NCBI GenBank assembly: GCA_043228905.1
Contig: JBHGNT010000017.1
Coordinates: forward strand, 8,928,001-8,992,000
Direction: 5' to 3'
Origin: Azolla caroliniana
Lineage: Eukaryota; Polypodiophyta
Length of the DNA: 64,000 bases
Shown: one piece after another, positions 11,419-19,800 of the stretch
Position numbering within the stretch: position 1 is the stretch's first letter
Layout of the letters: the number at the start of each line of letters is the position of its first letter
Made by a program: the position numbers and the translations under genes
Notes under the pieces: generated by a model
The model's database searches: none
The model's input: only the letters and a program-made list of their open reading frames with translations
Told to the model about the DNA's origin: nothing

Positions 11419-12049
11419 TGCGAATATAACTTGTTGAACTGGCAAGCGGCACCGGTAAGGCAAATCGAACCCTCGAGGAACCGGGAGGAGGAAGAAGAAC
11501 GTTGGCTGCGAGATGAGCGTTACCGGCCGGCGCAAGATATCCGAAACAGTGACAGAAAGGACGGTCACGACCGAGACCGGTAGGATAGCTACCGGGATTA
11601 CAACGGTGAACGATATGAGTGATACAACCGGGATCACTCTCCCGGTTACAACCAACGGAGGGAGGATCAGTGCAATTATGAAAATCGGCCCCGACAAGGT
11701 TACCGGAACAAAAAACGCTTCAATAAAAAATGGAACGCTATAAAGGAGGACCGCCAGTGGCAACCGGACAAGGGCATGCTAAGTACCCAACCGACCACCA
11801 ATAGGACCTCAATCGAGTACCGGAGCGAATGCCGAATCCAGCAACACCCGGAAAGCGTACTACTACTATTGCCAACAAGAAGGACATTACTGTAATCAAT
11901 GTCCGATTAAAAGCTACGAGAAAAGACTAGCTGCTGTAAATATGGTGGTAGCAAAAGTCGCCGACATACAACAAGTTACCACTAGGGCAAAAGGCAAAAC
12001 AACAGAGTGGGAAACATAGGAGGCAATCCGAAAGCAAGCCACCGAGTGG
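11419..12049 (+). pseudogene. gag: Gag C-terminal part of D with third zinc knuckle
   Basis: The gag frame continues as an Arg/Asp/Tyr-rich low-complexity stretch, then after a frameshift shows a further knuckle at about 11862-11907 (YYYCQQEGHYCNQC, first cysteine replaced by Tyr). A VTTRAKGK motif near 11975 is shared with J (near 30660), where a CFHCNKPRHYTMQC knuckle lies just before it. Several stops occur, for example TAG at about 12018. Confidence 0.6.
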
Positions 12050-13141
12050 GTGAAGAAGGCAAATGAGCGGAATGTGGATGAGGTTGAACAACAAAAGGAA
12101 AAACCAGAAGAGGCCACCGAAACGATTCAGCCGGAAGACCCAACATGGAAAGCGTTACAAGAATGTCAAATTATGTTGCCATTTGGTCGGTTTTTACAGC
12201 TAGTTCCCTGGTTTACGGAAGGACTAAAATCAGGAATGACCACATCAAATCCGTTGCCGGCTCCTGTGTTCTTCTCAAATCCGGAAGAAGGGCCAGCAGT
12301 GGTGGACATGAACAGTCCGACAATCACCGCCATCGTCAAAGGACGAGAACTACTAGGGACGATTGTGGACGGAGGATCAGGCGTGAACGTGATCAGTCTA
12401 CGGACTTGTAATACCCTAGGAATCCCGGAATGGGAGCCTTGCCCGTTTTGGCTCCGAATGGCGGATACAAGCTCGGTAAGACCTATCGGCTTGATATGGG
12501 ATTTAGACGTAACTATCGGAGGCCACGCAATCCGACTTTTGACAGTGGGCCTACAGCTCAATGCGCAAGGGGCGTACCCACTGTTGTTGGGCCATCCATG
12601 GCTAAAAACGGCGCATATCAAACAAAACTGGCGGAAAAACATGATTACCTTCCGGCGAGGAAAGACTAAAGTAAGGGTACCTACCCACCCTCGAGCAAGT
12701 AACGGCAAGGAGCTAGCACCACTATATGCGGAAGGTGTAAACATGCTCGAGGGACTTGCGGACGAAGAGGTCGACCAATACTTACAAGAAAACCCAAATA
12801 TTGTACCCCTATTTGAAATCGATGTGGCAGAAGCGATGTCACCATATATAACGCAATCGGATGATGCCGTCGAGGAACCGGAGCGAGAAACTATCAGAGA
12901 ATTACGGCAAGCACAGGAAGCTCTGGAGAGGGAGGTGGCGGTATCCCAATGCGTGAAAGCATCCCAGTTAGAGGAAGTGAACTTAGGAACCGGGGACAAC
13001 GCAAGACCGGTTCATATTGCTAAGGAAATGTCACCGGACAACAGGATGGCGATGATCACTTTATTAAAGGAATTCCGGCACGTATTCGCCCGGTCCTATG
13101 AAGACATGCGGGGGCTGGATCCTCAGTTGTACCAACACTAG
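12050..13141 (+). pseudogene. pol: Protease and linker of D
   Basis: An open frame of 363 codons. The aspartic protease core is at about 12300-12600: IVDGGSGVNVIS at 12362-12397 with D-G-G-S in the active-site position, and the second motif PLLLGHPWL near 12570. After it comes a charged helical linker and the entry to RT (DNRMAMITLLKEFRHVFARSYEDMRGL). It ends in a TAG at 13139-13141 where the frame otherwise continues to RT. It would cut the polyprotein. This is one of the better preserved blocks of D. Confidence 0.8.
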
Positions 13142-13816
13142 ATACACCTCAGTAAGGATGCCAAACCGGTAGCACAATGGCATTACCGGATGAACCCTAA
13201 CATTGCGGCAAAGGTCAAAGAGGAAATTGACAAGTTGCTACGTCTCAGTTTTATCCGACCAGTGAAAAAAGCTACATGGTTAAGTCCCATAGTCGTCGTG
13301 CACCCCGACGACCAAGACAAGACTGCATTCATCACCAAATGGGGAGTCTTTGTCACAGTAGTAATGATGTTCAGGCTCAAGACCGTGTTGGCGACCTTCC
13401 AACGAATAATCATGAAAATATTTGGCGAGTTCATTCCGGCATTCATGCAGGTATTCCTGGATGACTTCGTTGTGTATAGCCGAGAAGGAGAACATCTCCA
13501 ACACCTCCGGCTATGTCTTGATAAATGTAGGAGTTATCTATTAAGCCTGAATCCAGCAAAGTGTGTGTTCGGAGTAACAAGTAGTGCATTGTTGGGTCAT
13601 CTTGTTAGCAAGGACATGATCGCGGTAGACCCCGATAAGGTCAAAGAAATCTTAGAAGCACCGGCACCATCCACGGTCAAAGCTTTGAGTCGCTTTGTAG
13701 GGCAAATCCGGTGGCATAGCCGGATGCTCCGGTATTTGGTCGATCTTGCTACACCGTTGCATGTCGTTGTTCGTTGGACACCGTTCCAATGGACAAATAC
13801 GGAGGATGAGGCTTAA
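13142..13816 (+). pseudogene. pol: Reverse transcriptase of D with internal deletion
   Basis: The domain reads WHYRMNPNIAAKVKEEIDKLL, then ATWLSPIVVV, and jumps at about 13300 directly to HPDDQDKTAFIT. The roughly 50-60 residues that normally lie between (fingers and the palm strand with the first catalytic aspartate) are missing, yet the frame is kept. The FLDD motif is present at about 13456-13467, followed by the connection domain up to a TAA at 13814. Polymerase activity is not possible from this copy. Confidence 0.8.
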
Positions 13817-14227
13817 CGAACACTGAAAGTACTGCTATCACAAGCACCGGTGGTGCAACCACCGAACTGGTCAAAAGAATTCCAAGTGTTCGTTGATGCA
13901 TCCGACATAGCAATCGGCAGCACACTATAGCACACTAATGCAACTGACTGAACGGAAATGGTACCGACCAGTCTATTATGCTAGCCAGAAGTTATCCCAA
14001 GTGGAACGAAATTATTCAACAACGGAAAGAGAAGCCTTAGGGATGATTTACAGTGTTACCAAGTTCCGGCACTATTTACTGGGAAGGAAATTTTCATTCC
14101 ATGTCGACCACTCAGTGCTATTATATTTGGTCTCAAAGGCATCAATCACCGGCAAGCTGGCCCGATGCACATTGTTGGTACAAGAGTTTGAGTTTGAAAT
14201 ATATCACCGGCCGGGAATACCACACGC
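13817..14227 (+). pseudogene. pol: RNase H of D, first half
   Basis: FQVFVDASDIAIGS (near 13890) carries the first catalytic aspartate. After a stop and frameshift near 13930 the frame continues with PVYYASQKLSQVERNYSTTEREALG, containing the catalytic glutamate, and HVDHSVLLYL. The text breaks at PGIPH where the LTR of C begins; it resumes at 17684 in the correct frame, so the insertion of C is precise. Confidence 0.85.
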
Positions 14228-14929
14228 TGTCGTAGTGTATTTCGTACACTACGTGAAAAAGTAAAAATAATATAACCGATTTAATTACATATAAATAAAT
14301 AAAATAAGAATATCAAGATATTTATCACCAATAAATAAAATAAGAATATCAAGATATTTATCACGTGCATAGGGCAAGATTTGAACCTTGTACCTCCACG
14401 TAGCCAAACCTCAACTTTACCATTATGCTACCTTATCTTTAGTGTTCTATAAATAGATTTAATAACTATAATTGCTTTATTTACGCCTACCTTTATTAAA
14501 AGGTAAATCATGCATTTTTAGAGTGCGTGAATAGAAAAACGCAAGCAACTAAAAAGTGACTCATGCACATCTAGCGTGCATGAGCACTATATTTAGCAAA
14601 TAAAAGCAAGGATTAGAAAAGCATCACATGCATATTTAGTGTGCATGAACATATTAGAAAAAAAGCATGTAGCTATGCTTAGTCTCTCCCATCACTACAT
14701 AAGGATGGGGAGCACAATGTAATAGGGTGTGAAATATTTGGGAAATTGGATATATTTCCTAAAAACACCAATTAATATAATTGTGGGATTCACAAGTTTC
14801 TATATCTCTTTCTTATAATCTATTCATATTCATAACTAGATTAGCCTCAAATTCTTCCTCCTCCTAGTCCAAAACCCCGGTGGTTCCCACCCGACTCACG
14901 CAAACGATCCGGAGCCGAAAGGCACGACA
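14228..14929 (+). repeat. 5' LTR of C
   Basis: 702 bp, TGTCGTAGTG to GGCACGACA. By eye it is identical at every base to the copy at 16978-17679. Near its start is a perfect GTAGTGTA/TACACTAC hairpin, then a 38-base tandem duplication (about 14285-14363), an antisense tRNA-like region (14365-14440), TATAAATA at 14449-14456, and three CATGCA-containing imperfect palindromes (14508-14650). Confidence 0.95.
14365..14440 (-). other. Antisense tRNA-like region in the C LTR (box A/box B look-alike)
   Basis: On the minus strand the order is TAGCATAATGGT (like a Pol III box A), then 40-odd bases, then GGTTCAAATCT (like box B, consensus GGTTCRANTCC). The T-arm pairs only partly and no acceptor stem closes, so it is not a tRNA gene. 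The same module is in the second C LTR (17115-17190) and in the B LTR (6989-7066). Confidence 0.45.
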
Positions 14930-14932
14930 CAG

Positions 14933-14951
14933 TTGGTGAACCCGACGTGAA
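14933..14951 (+). promoter_or_regulatory. Primer binding site of C
   Basis: TTGGTGAACCCGACGTGAA, three bases after the LTR, identical to the site of A on the minus strand. Confidence 0.75.
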
Positions 14952-14967
14952 GGCGGGTGGCAAGGAG

Positions 14968-17025
14968 ATGGAGAATCAACAAGAGGCGATGAACATGATG
15001 ATGATGATGTTCGAACGGATGCTACAAGAACAACGAGCGATGTCGGAGATCACGGCGGTAGTAAAGCGGCTCGTACAACGAAACGGGGAATTCAACGGTA
15101 AGGGTGTGTCACGCTACCTACGTGAATATAAGGCGGAGATGATGCAATATCGGATACCGGAAGGATTGCAAGTGATATCCTTTAACCGGGTGGCCTCGGA
15201 CGAACTACAAGAGAGAATCCACAAGATACAACAACAAAACTCGACATGGGGATCATTCGAAGAAGCTTTACGAGAGGCATATGATTACAAGAGATCGAAG
15301 GGAAAAGATCGGCGAGAATTCGACGAATGGGTGGCATCGAAGAAGACCCACCGAAGTGCAACACAAGCATTCCTAGAGTTCGAGAATCGTTTTGCTCGAC
15401 TCTCGGAGCGAGAACAACGATTGGTGGGAGAGGATAAAGTCCTAATGTTCGTAAAATCGATCGATCGAAAAGAAAGGATGGACATCGGGATCGAACTCGA
15501 AGATGATGACGGTGCGAACGGTCTTACTGAGGATTGGGCCAAAGTCGAAAGGGTATGCCGGAGACATGATGAGAGGAAGATGAGAATCTTGTCAACGACA
15601 TGGCCGATGAAGGATGGTCGATTGAAGACAAACGATGGAGCCGATATGAAGGCCGAAATACAACATGATGGTCCGACGGAAGAGGGTGTAAAACAAGCTA
15701 TCCTCTTGTCTTGCGAAAGAACAACGACGAAGGATAAGGCCGATAACCCAAGTGTAGAAGAAGATTTCAGAATACAAGTGTCTGAAACATCGGGTGAAAA
15801 AGGGGTAAGCATAATTGATGCAGTGAAAGAGAGCAAAGAGGACTTGATTGAGGAGGTCGCCACAAAAGATGACATCGAATCGAAGGTGGCTATGGACGAA
15901 TCAACGACGGATGGCCATATCGAGACTTCCCCACCACTGATTCTAGAGACTCTGGCGGTTGCGTTCGAAAGGCAACGTGAGACCGAAGAGACGGAAGGTG
16001 GCGGAGAGAAAACAAAGGTCGAAGTCGATGCATACGACGGAGAGATAGCCGAGAATATGGCTATGGGTGAAACAATGGAGGATGATAATACCGAGGATTC
16101 CTACCCACTAATTCTAGAGACTTCGGCGGTTGTGTCTGAGAAGCAACGTGAGACCGGAGAGACGGGAGGTGGCGGCAAGAAAGGTAAAGTCGGAAGCCAG
16201 TTAGGATGGAAGGTGATCCGGATGGGATTCCGATCCGAAAGAAAGCCTAACCGGGTAAAAGAGGATTCGACCGAAAGTCGACCCGAAAGAAAGCCGAACC
16301 GAAAGGAAGAGAATTCGGCCGAAAGACGACACAAACGAAAGCTGAATCGAGCGAATGAGGATTCGGCCGAAAGACGACCCGAAAGAAAGCCGACCCGAAA
16401 AGGGGTCGACTTGGTCAAAACCGATCGACTGAGTCTGACTTGGCCGAACGCGAATATGGATGGAAGCCGACCTAGCCGAAAGCCAATCGGACGAGACCGA
16501 TCCGGAAAGAAGCTAATCCGACTCAACCGGAGGTTGGACCGGTCGAGGCTGGTGAAAACGAGGAAAAGAAAGCCAACCAAAACCGAAATCGATAGATCGA
16601 AACCAGGCCGGAAGGAGACCGACTCAATCGAAACCGAACAACCGATTCCGATTCGACCAAATATGAATCCGATCGGACGCCGATCAAACCAAAAGTCGAT
16701 CGGACGAGAGCGATCCGGAAAAAAGTCAAGGTTGATGAAGACAAGAAAGAGGCCAGTAAAAGACACTACCACGAATGACAAGGGCCAAGAATATGACGAG
16801 AGAGAACAAAGAATATGGTGGATCGGATGGCGACAATGGTTCGGGTGGAAAGAATGGGTCTACTCAAAATGGAGAGACAAAGTTGACATAGCGGGACAAA
16901 CGGAGGATGAAGGGGAGACAACGAGCATCGGCAACTTCGGCACATACCGGAGGATGTGCGGGTTCGGAGGGGGCGAGTGTCGTAGTGTATTTCGTACACT
17001 ACGTGAAAAAGTAAAAATAATATAA
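14968..17025 (+). CDS. gag: Gag-like protein of element C
   Basis: Intact ORF; the first ATG is at 14968 (685 residues), while the open frame begins at a GTG inside the primer site. Residues 1-210 match the capsid part of the A gag (FNGKGVSRYLREYKAEM, EFENRFARLSEREQ, VLMFVKSIDR). The middle is acidic and holds a repeated block (PPLILETLAVAFERQRETEE and YPLILETSAVVSEKQRETGE). From about 16220 come four units of a basic repeat of about 16 residues starting ERKPNR or a variant, followed by a long Arg/Lys-rich stretch. The C-terminus is tryptophan-rich (RIWWIGWRQWFGWKEWVYSKW). No CCHC zinc knuckle exists; the basic repeats may take over RNA binding (inference). The stop codon lies in the 3' LTR. 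Protein is probably supplied for particle assembly, with enzymes from an autonomous relative. Confidence 0.85.
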   Translation: MENQQEAMNMMMMMFERMLQEQRAMSEITAVVKRLVQRNGEFNGKGVSRYLREYKAEMMQYRIPEGLQVISFNRVASDELQERIHKIQQQNSTWGSFEEALREAYDYKRSKGKDRREFDEWVASKKTHRSATQAFLEFENRFARLSEREQRLVGEDKVLMFVKSIDRKERMDIGIELEDDDGANGLTEDWAKVERVCRRHDERKMRILSTTWPMKDGRLKTNDGADMKAEIQHDGPTEEGVKQAILLSCERTTTKDKADNPSVEEDFRIQVSETSGEKGVSIIDAVKESKEDLIEEVATKDDIESKVAMDESTTDGHIETSPPLILETLAVAFERQRETEETEGGGEKTKVEVDAYDGEIAENMAMGETMEDDNTEDSYPLILETSAVVSEKQRETGETGGGGKKGKVGSQLGWKVIRMGFRSERKPNRVKEDSTESRPERKPNRKEENSAERRHKRKLNRANEDSAERRPERKPTRKGVDLVKTDRLSLTWPNANMDGSRPSRKPIGRDRSGKKLIRLNRRLDRSRLVKTRKRKPTKTEIDRSKPGRKETDSIETEQPIPIRPNMNPIGRRSNQKSIGRERSGKKSRLMKTRKRPVKDTTTNDKGQEYDEREQRIWWIGWRQWFGWKEWVYSKWRDKVDIAGQTEDEGETTSIGNFGTYRRMCGFGGGECRSVFRTLREKVKII
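16966..16977 (+). promoter_or_regulatory. Polypurine tract of C
   Basis: GGAGGGGGCGAG immediately before the 3' LTR, identical to that of B. Confidence 0.8.
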
Positions 17026-17679
17026 CCGATTTAATTACATATAAATAAATAAAATAAGAATATCAAGATATTTATCACCAATAAATAAAATAAGAATATC
17101 AAGATATTTATCACGTGCATAGGGCAAGATTTGAACCTTGTACCTCCACGTAGCCAAACCTCAACTTTACCATTATGCTACCTTATCTTTAGTGTTCTAT
17201 AAATAGATTTAATAACTATAATTGCTTTATTTACGCCTACCTTTATTAAAAGGTAAATCATGCATTTTTAGAGTGCGTGAATAGAAAAACGCAAGCAACT
17301 AAAAAGTGACTCATGCACATCTAGCGTGCATGAGCACTATATTTAGCAAATAAAAGCAAGGATTAGAAAAGCATCACATGCATATTTAGTGTGCATGAAC
17401 ATATTAGAAAAAAAGCATGTAGCTATGCTTAGTCTCTCCCATCACTACATAAGGATGGGGAGCACAATGTAATAGGGTGTGAAATATTTGGGAAATTGGA
17501 TATATTTCCTAAAAACACCAATTAATATAATTGTGGGATTCACAAGTTTCTATATCTCTTTCTTATAATCTATTCATATTCATAACTAGATTAGCCTCAA
17601 ATTCTTCCTCCTCCTAGTCCAAAACCCCGGTGGTTCCCACCCGACTCACGCAAACGATCCGGAGCCGAAAGGCACGACA
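16978..17679 (+). repeat. 3' LTR of C
   Basis: Identical copy of 14228-14929. Followed by ACGC, the duplicated target, and then the resumed RNase H of D. Confidence 0.95.
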
Positions 17680-17683
17680 ACGC

Positions 17684-17969
17684 GGTTGCCGATTATCTAA
17701 GCCGGTTAGACTCTGGTGAGACCGGAGACGAAGTCCCGGATGAGTTTCCGGATGTTGAGTTGTTTAAAGTAACAGCCGAAACGGCCGCCGATAGCATGGT
17801 AGTCGACGAAGACAAGTGGCTAAACAACATGCATCAATTCCTAAGCACGAGACTTCCACCGAAGGAGATGAACCGGGATGAGCGGAAGCGGTTAGCGATA
17901 CAAAGCCAACATTTTTGTCTACTACAGGACACCCTGTACCACAAAGGCGCGGATGGTATATGGCGGTGA
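17684..17969 (+). pseudogene. pol: RNase H end and integrase linker of D (after C)
   Basis: Continues the D frame: AVADYLSRLDSGETGDE is the classical end of gypsy RNase H. A connecting region follows, with LLQDTLYHKGADGIWR just before the integrase zinc domain. The stop TGA at 17967-17969 ends the frame. Confidence 0.8.
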
Positions 17970-18452
17970 GTAGTGCGAAGCGACGAAAAGGACACAATAT
18001 TACGAGAAGCGCATTGTGGCATTGGCAGAGGGCACTATGCCGGGGACGCTACGGCAAGAAAGATATGGCACAATGGGCTATGCTGGCAGACGACACCGAA
18101 GGACTCGGTTCGGTATGTGAAAGTCTATGATTTATGTCAACGGATGGACCAACCAACAGAACAGGCAAGGATGCCTCACTAGCCGATGCTACCCTTAGAA
18201 CCATTTCAGAAATGGGGGTTGGATTTCATTGGGCCGTTTAAACCTCCCGCAGTGAAAACCGGCAACAGATATGTTATAGTCGCCACCGATTATTGCACCA
18301 AGTGGGTAGAAGCCAAGGCTTTGCGGGACAACACTGCGGCATCAACGACAAAGTTCTTATATGAGTACATCTGGTGCCGATGTCGTGAAAATCCATCATT
18401 ATGTGCAGATCGTGAGACGGAACCGTCGGGGTTCTGGACTAGAAGGATTTAG
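17970..18452 (+). pseudogene. pol: Integrase of D (truncated)
   Basis: The zinc-binding region is present (AHCGIGRGHYAGDATARKIW, then C-W near 18085 and LCQRMDQP), followed after a TAG by the core start [12 protein letters not shown] with the first catalytic aspartate and [17 protein letters not shown]. The second catalytic block is only a remnant (CADRETE, near 18400) and the rest of the core and C-terminal domain are absent. The deletion joins integrase to unrelated sequence at about 18450. Confidence 0.75.
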
Positions 18453-18859
18453 TGCAACACGTACAACACAAGCAAGTTTTAAGCATAAGACAAGTGGGAG
18501 AGACAAATCATTAGTTTATTGCAAAGAAAATCGATTCTTATTTCATAATCGTGTTACAATGGGTTGGGTATGGAAATGAGAGATTAATTTTTCAAAGAAA
18601 GGAGCCAACAACCATGCAAGGAGTGGTCCGATATGAATACCAGAGGTGCTTCCGGTTAACTAAAACTCAATCTAAAAAAAGAAAAAAAAGGAAAAAGAAA
18701 AAGAAAAGTCATCATGTAGAGGCGAGGAGCGAACGGGCACTTTGAAAAGGTGTGGTGGGTGGCTAATTAAAGCCCTTTAAGAAAGGTGCACCACGTGTCA
18801 AGCTACTACTATATTAGTACAGGATGTGCATGTGCGGGAATCAAGAAAAGGTGCCACGC
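18453..18859 (+). other. D region between integrase and the extra ORF
   Basis: No gene seen. It includes a lysine-coding A/G-rich run at about 18675-18710 and a GGTGCACCACG stretch. An ORF remnant RYEYQRCFRLTKTQSKKRKK sits at 18630-18700 and may be the very end of pol. It may also contain leader sequence for the next ORF. Confidence 0.4.
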
Positions 18860-19800
18860 ATGGAGAAAGAAAACCTTCGCCGCGCAGAGTTCCTTTCATT
18901 TTGCGAACATAGAGATCTCAGTGCACACAGGTGATTACGAGTGATCAGGCGAGAGGATGCATGGAATGACGACATGGAATGCATGGTACTCTTAGAAGCG
19001 GCTAAGACATGGTTGAAGCAACATGGTCTAAAGGGATTCTTGAGGATAGTCAAAGCACCGCCACACGGAGATGCAGAAAATGTTGTCAAGGACATCGACA
19101 CGGAGGTCATCACCGAGGAAGCCATCCTAGCCCTGACCAGCTTACCGGAAGGGGGAATATACTCGATTGACAACCCTTCACAGGAGCTGTTGACAAGGTA
19201 TTTCAGTGAATACTCCCTGGGCAGCAAGCGTACCACATGCAAGGCGGTGAAGACCTATTGTTTCGGGAAATTGGTCGAGTACTCCACGAGTATGGTCATG
19301 TATACCCCCGATCATCGGCGATGCCCAAGAATAGAGCCAGTTTGATTATAGCTACCTACGAGGGAGTACAGGTGGATTGGCCAGTAATGATCGCCGACGG
19401 CCTGAATGTTGCCATCATCTCAATAAAAGATGGAAAAAAGATATGGACAGTGGTGGCGCAATGGCTCACTTTGTTAGCACCGGCCGTGGAGCCCATGAAA
19501 CAAAGAAAGAGGGGAAGACCGACAGAATCGACCCCCAAAACAGCTTGAAAACAATAGCAACTCCTCGCTACCCAAGCGAAGGAACGGCCTAATCGGAAGC
19601 GGTTGACAGAGGAGGCATCAGTGGACACCTTGGGGAGACCGTTGAAAGTCAAGTTGCGCCCGTCGGAACAACAAGCAGAACAACAACCGGAGAAAACACA
19701 GGGGCAGGACCCCTTGGTAGCGTTAATCAACAGCAAGACCCTAAAGGAAGAACAACAAGAAGACGAGCTGACGGAGACGCTGTTACGTCGTCGCTAGACA
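18860..19800 (+). pseudogene. Extra ORF of D, folded N-terminal domain
   Basis: From an ATG at 18860 the frame is MEKENLRRAEFLSF, then a TGA at 18932, then a globular-looking stretch (AKTWLKQHGLKGFLRIVKAP, ALTSLPEGGIYSID, LLTRYFSEY) to about 19220. A frameshift there leads into REIGRVLHEYGHVYPRSSAM, NRASLIIATYEGVQVDWPVM and GKKIWTVVAQWLTLLAP, then a basic tail RKRGRPTE near 19510. I do not recognise the family with certainty; the layout vaguely resembles the plant-mobile or putative plant transposon protein domains that some gypsy elements carry after pol. The domain is neither gag nor envelope-like: no signal peptide or membrane helix is seen. Confidence 0.5.

Larger units (their letters stand above)
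14228..17679 (+). mobile_element. Non-autonomous gag-only LTR element C, young
   Basis: Two identical 702-bp LTRs enclose a primer site, one 685-codon ORF and a polypurine tract; there is no protease, RT, RNase H or integrase. ACGC is duplicated at both ends (14224-14227 and 17680-17683). It is inserted in the RNase H of D. Its LTR, primer site and the last 70 or so internal bases match B or A, so it is a satellite of that gypsy group. LTR identity implies a very recent insertion. Confidence 0.9.

Noticed and set aside
12166-12999. 277-codon minus-strand frame in D
   Set aside because: Antisense to the protease frame of D, without recognisable motifs.
14365-14440. tRNA gene on the minus strand
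   Set aside because: Box A and B look-alikes are present, but the acceptor stem and most of the T-stem do not pair; it lies in an LTR repeated elsewhere. The same applies to 55231-55296.
16101-16781. 226-codon minus-strand frame in C
   Set aside because: Antisense shadow of the basic repeats in the C gag.
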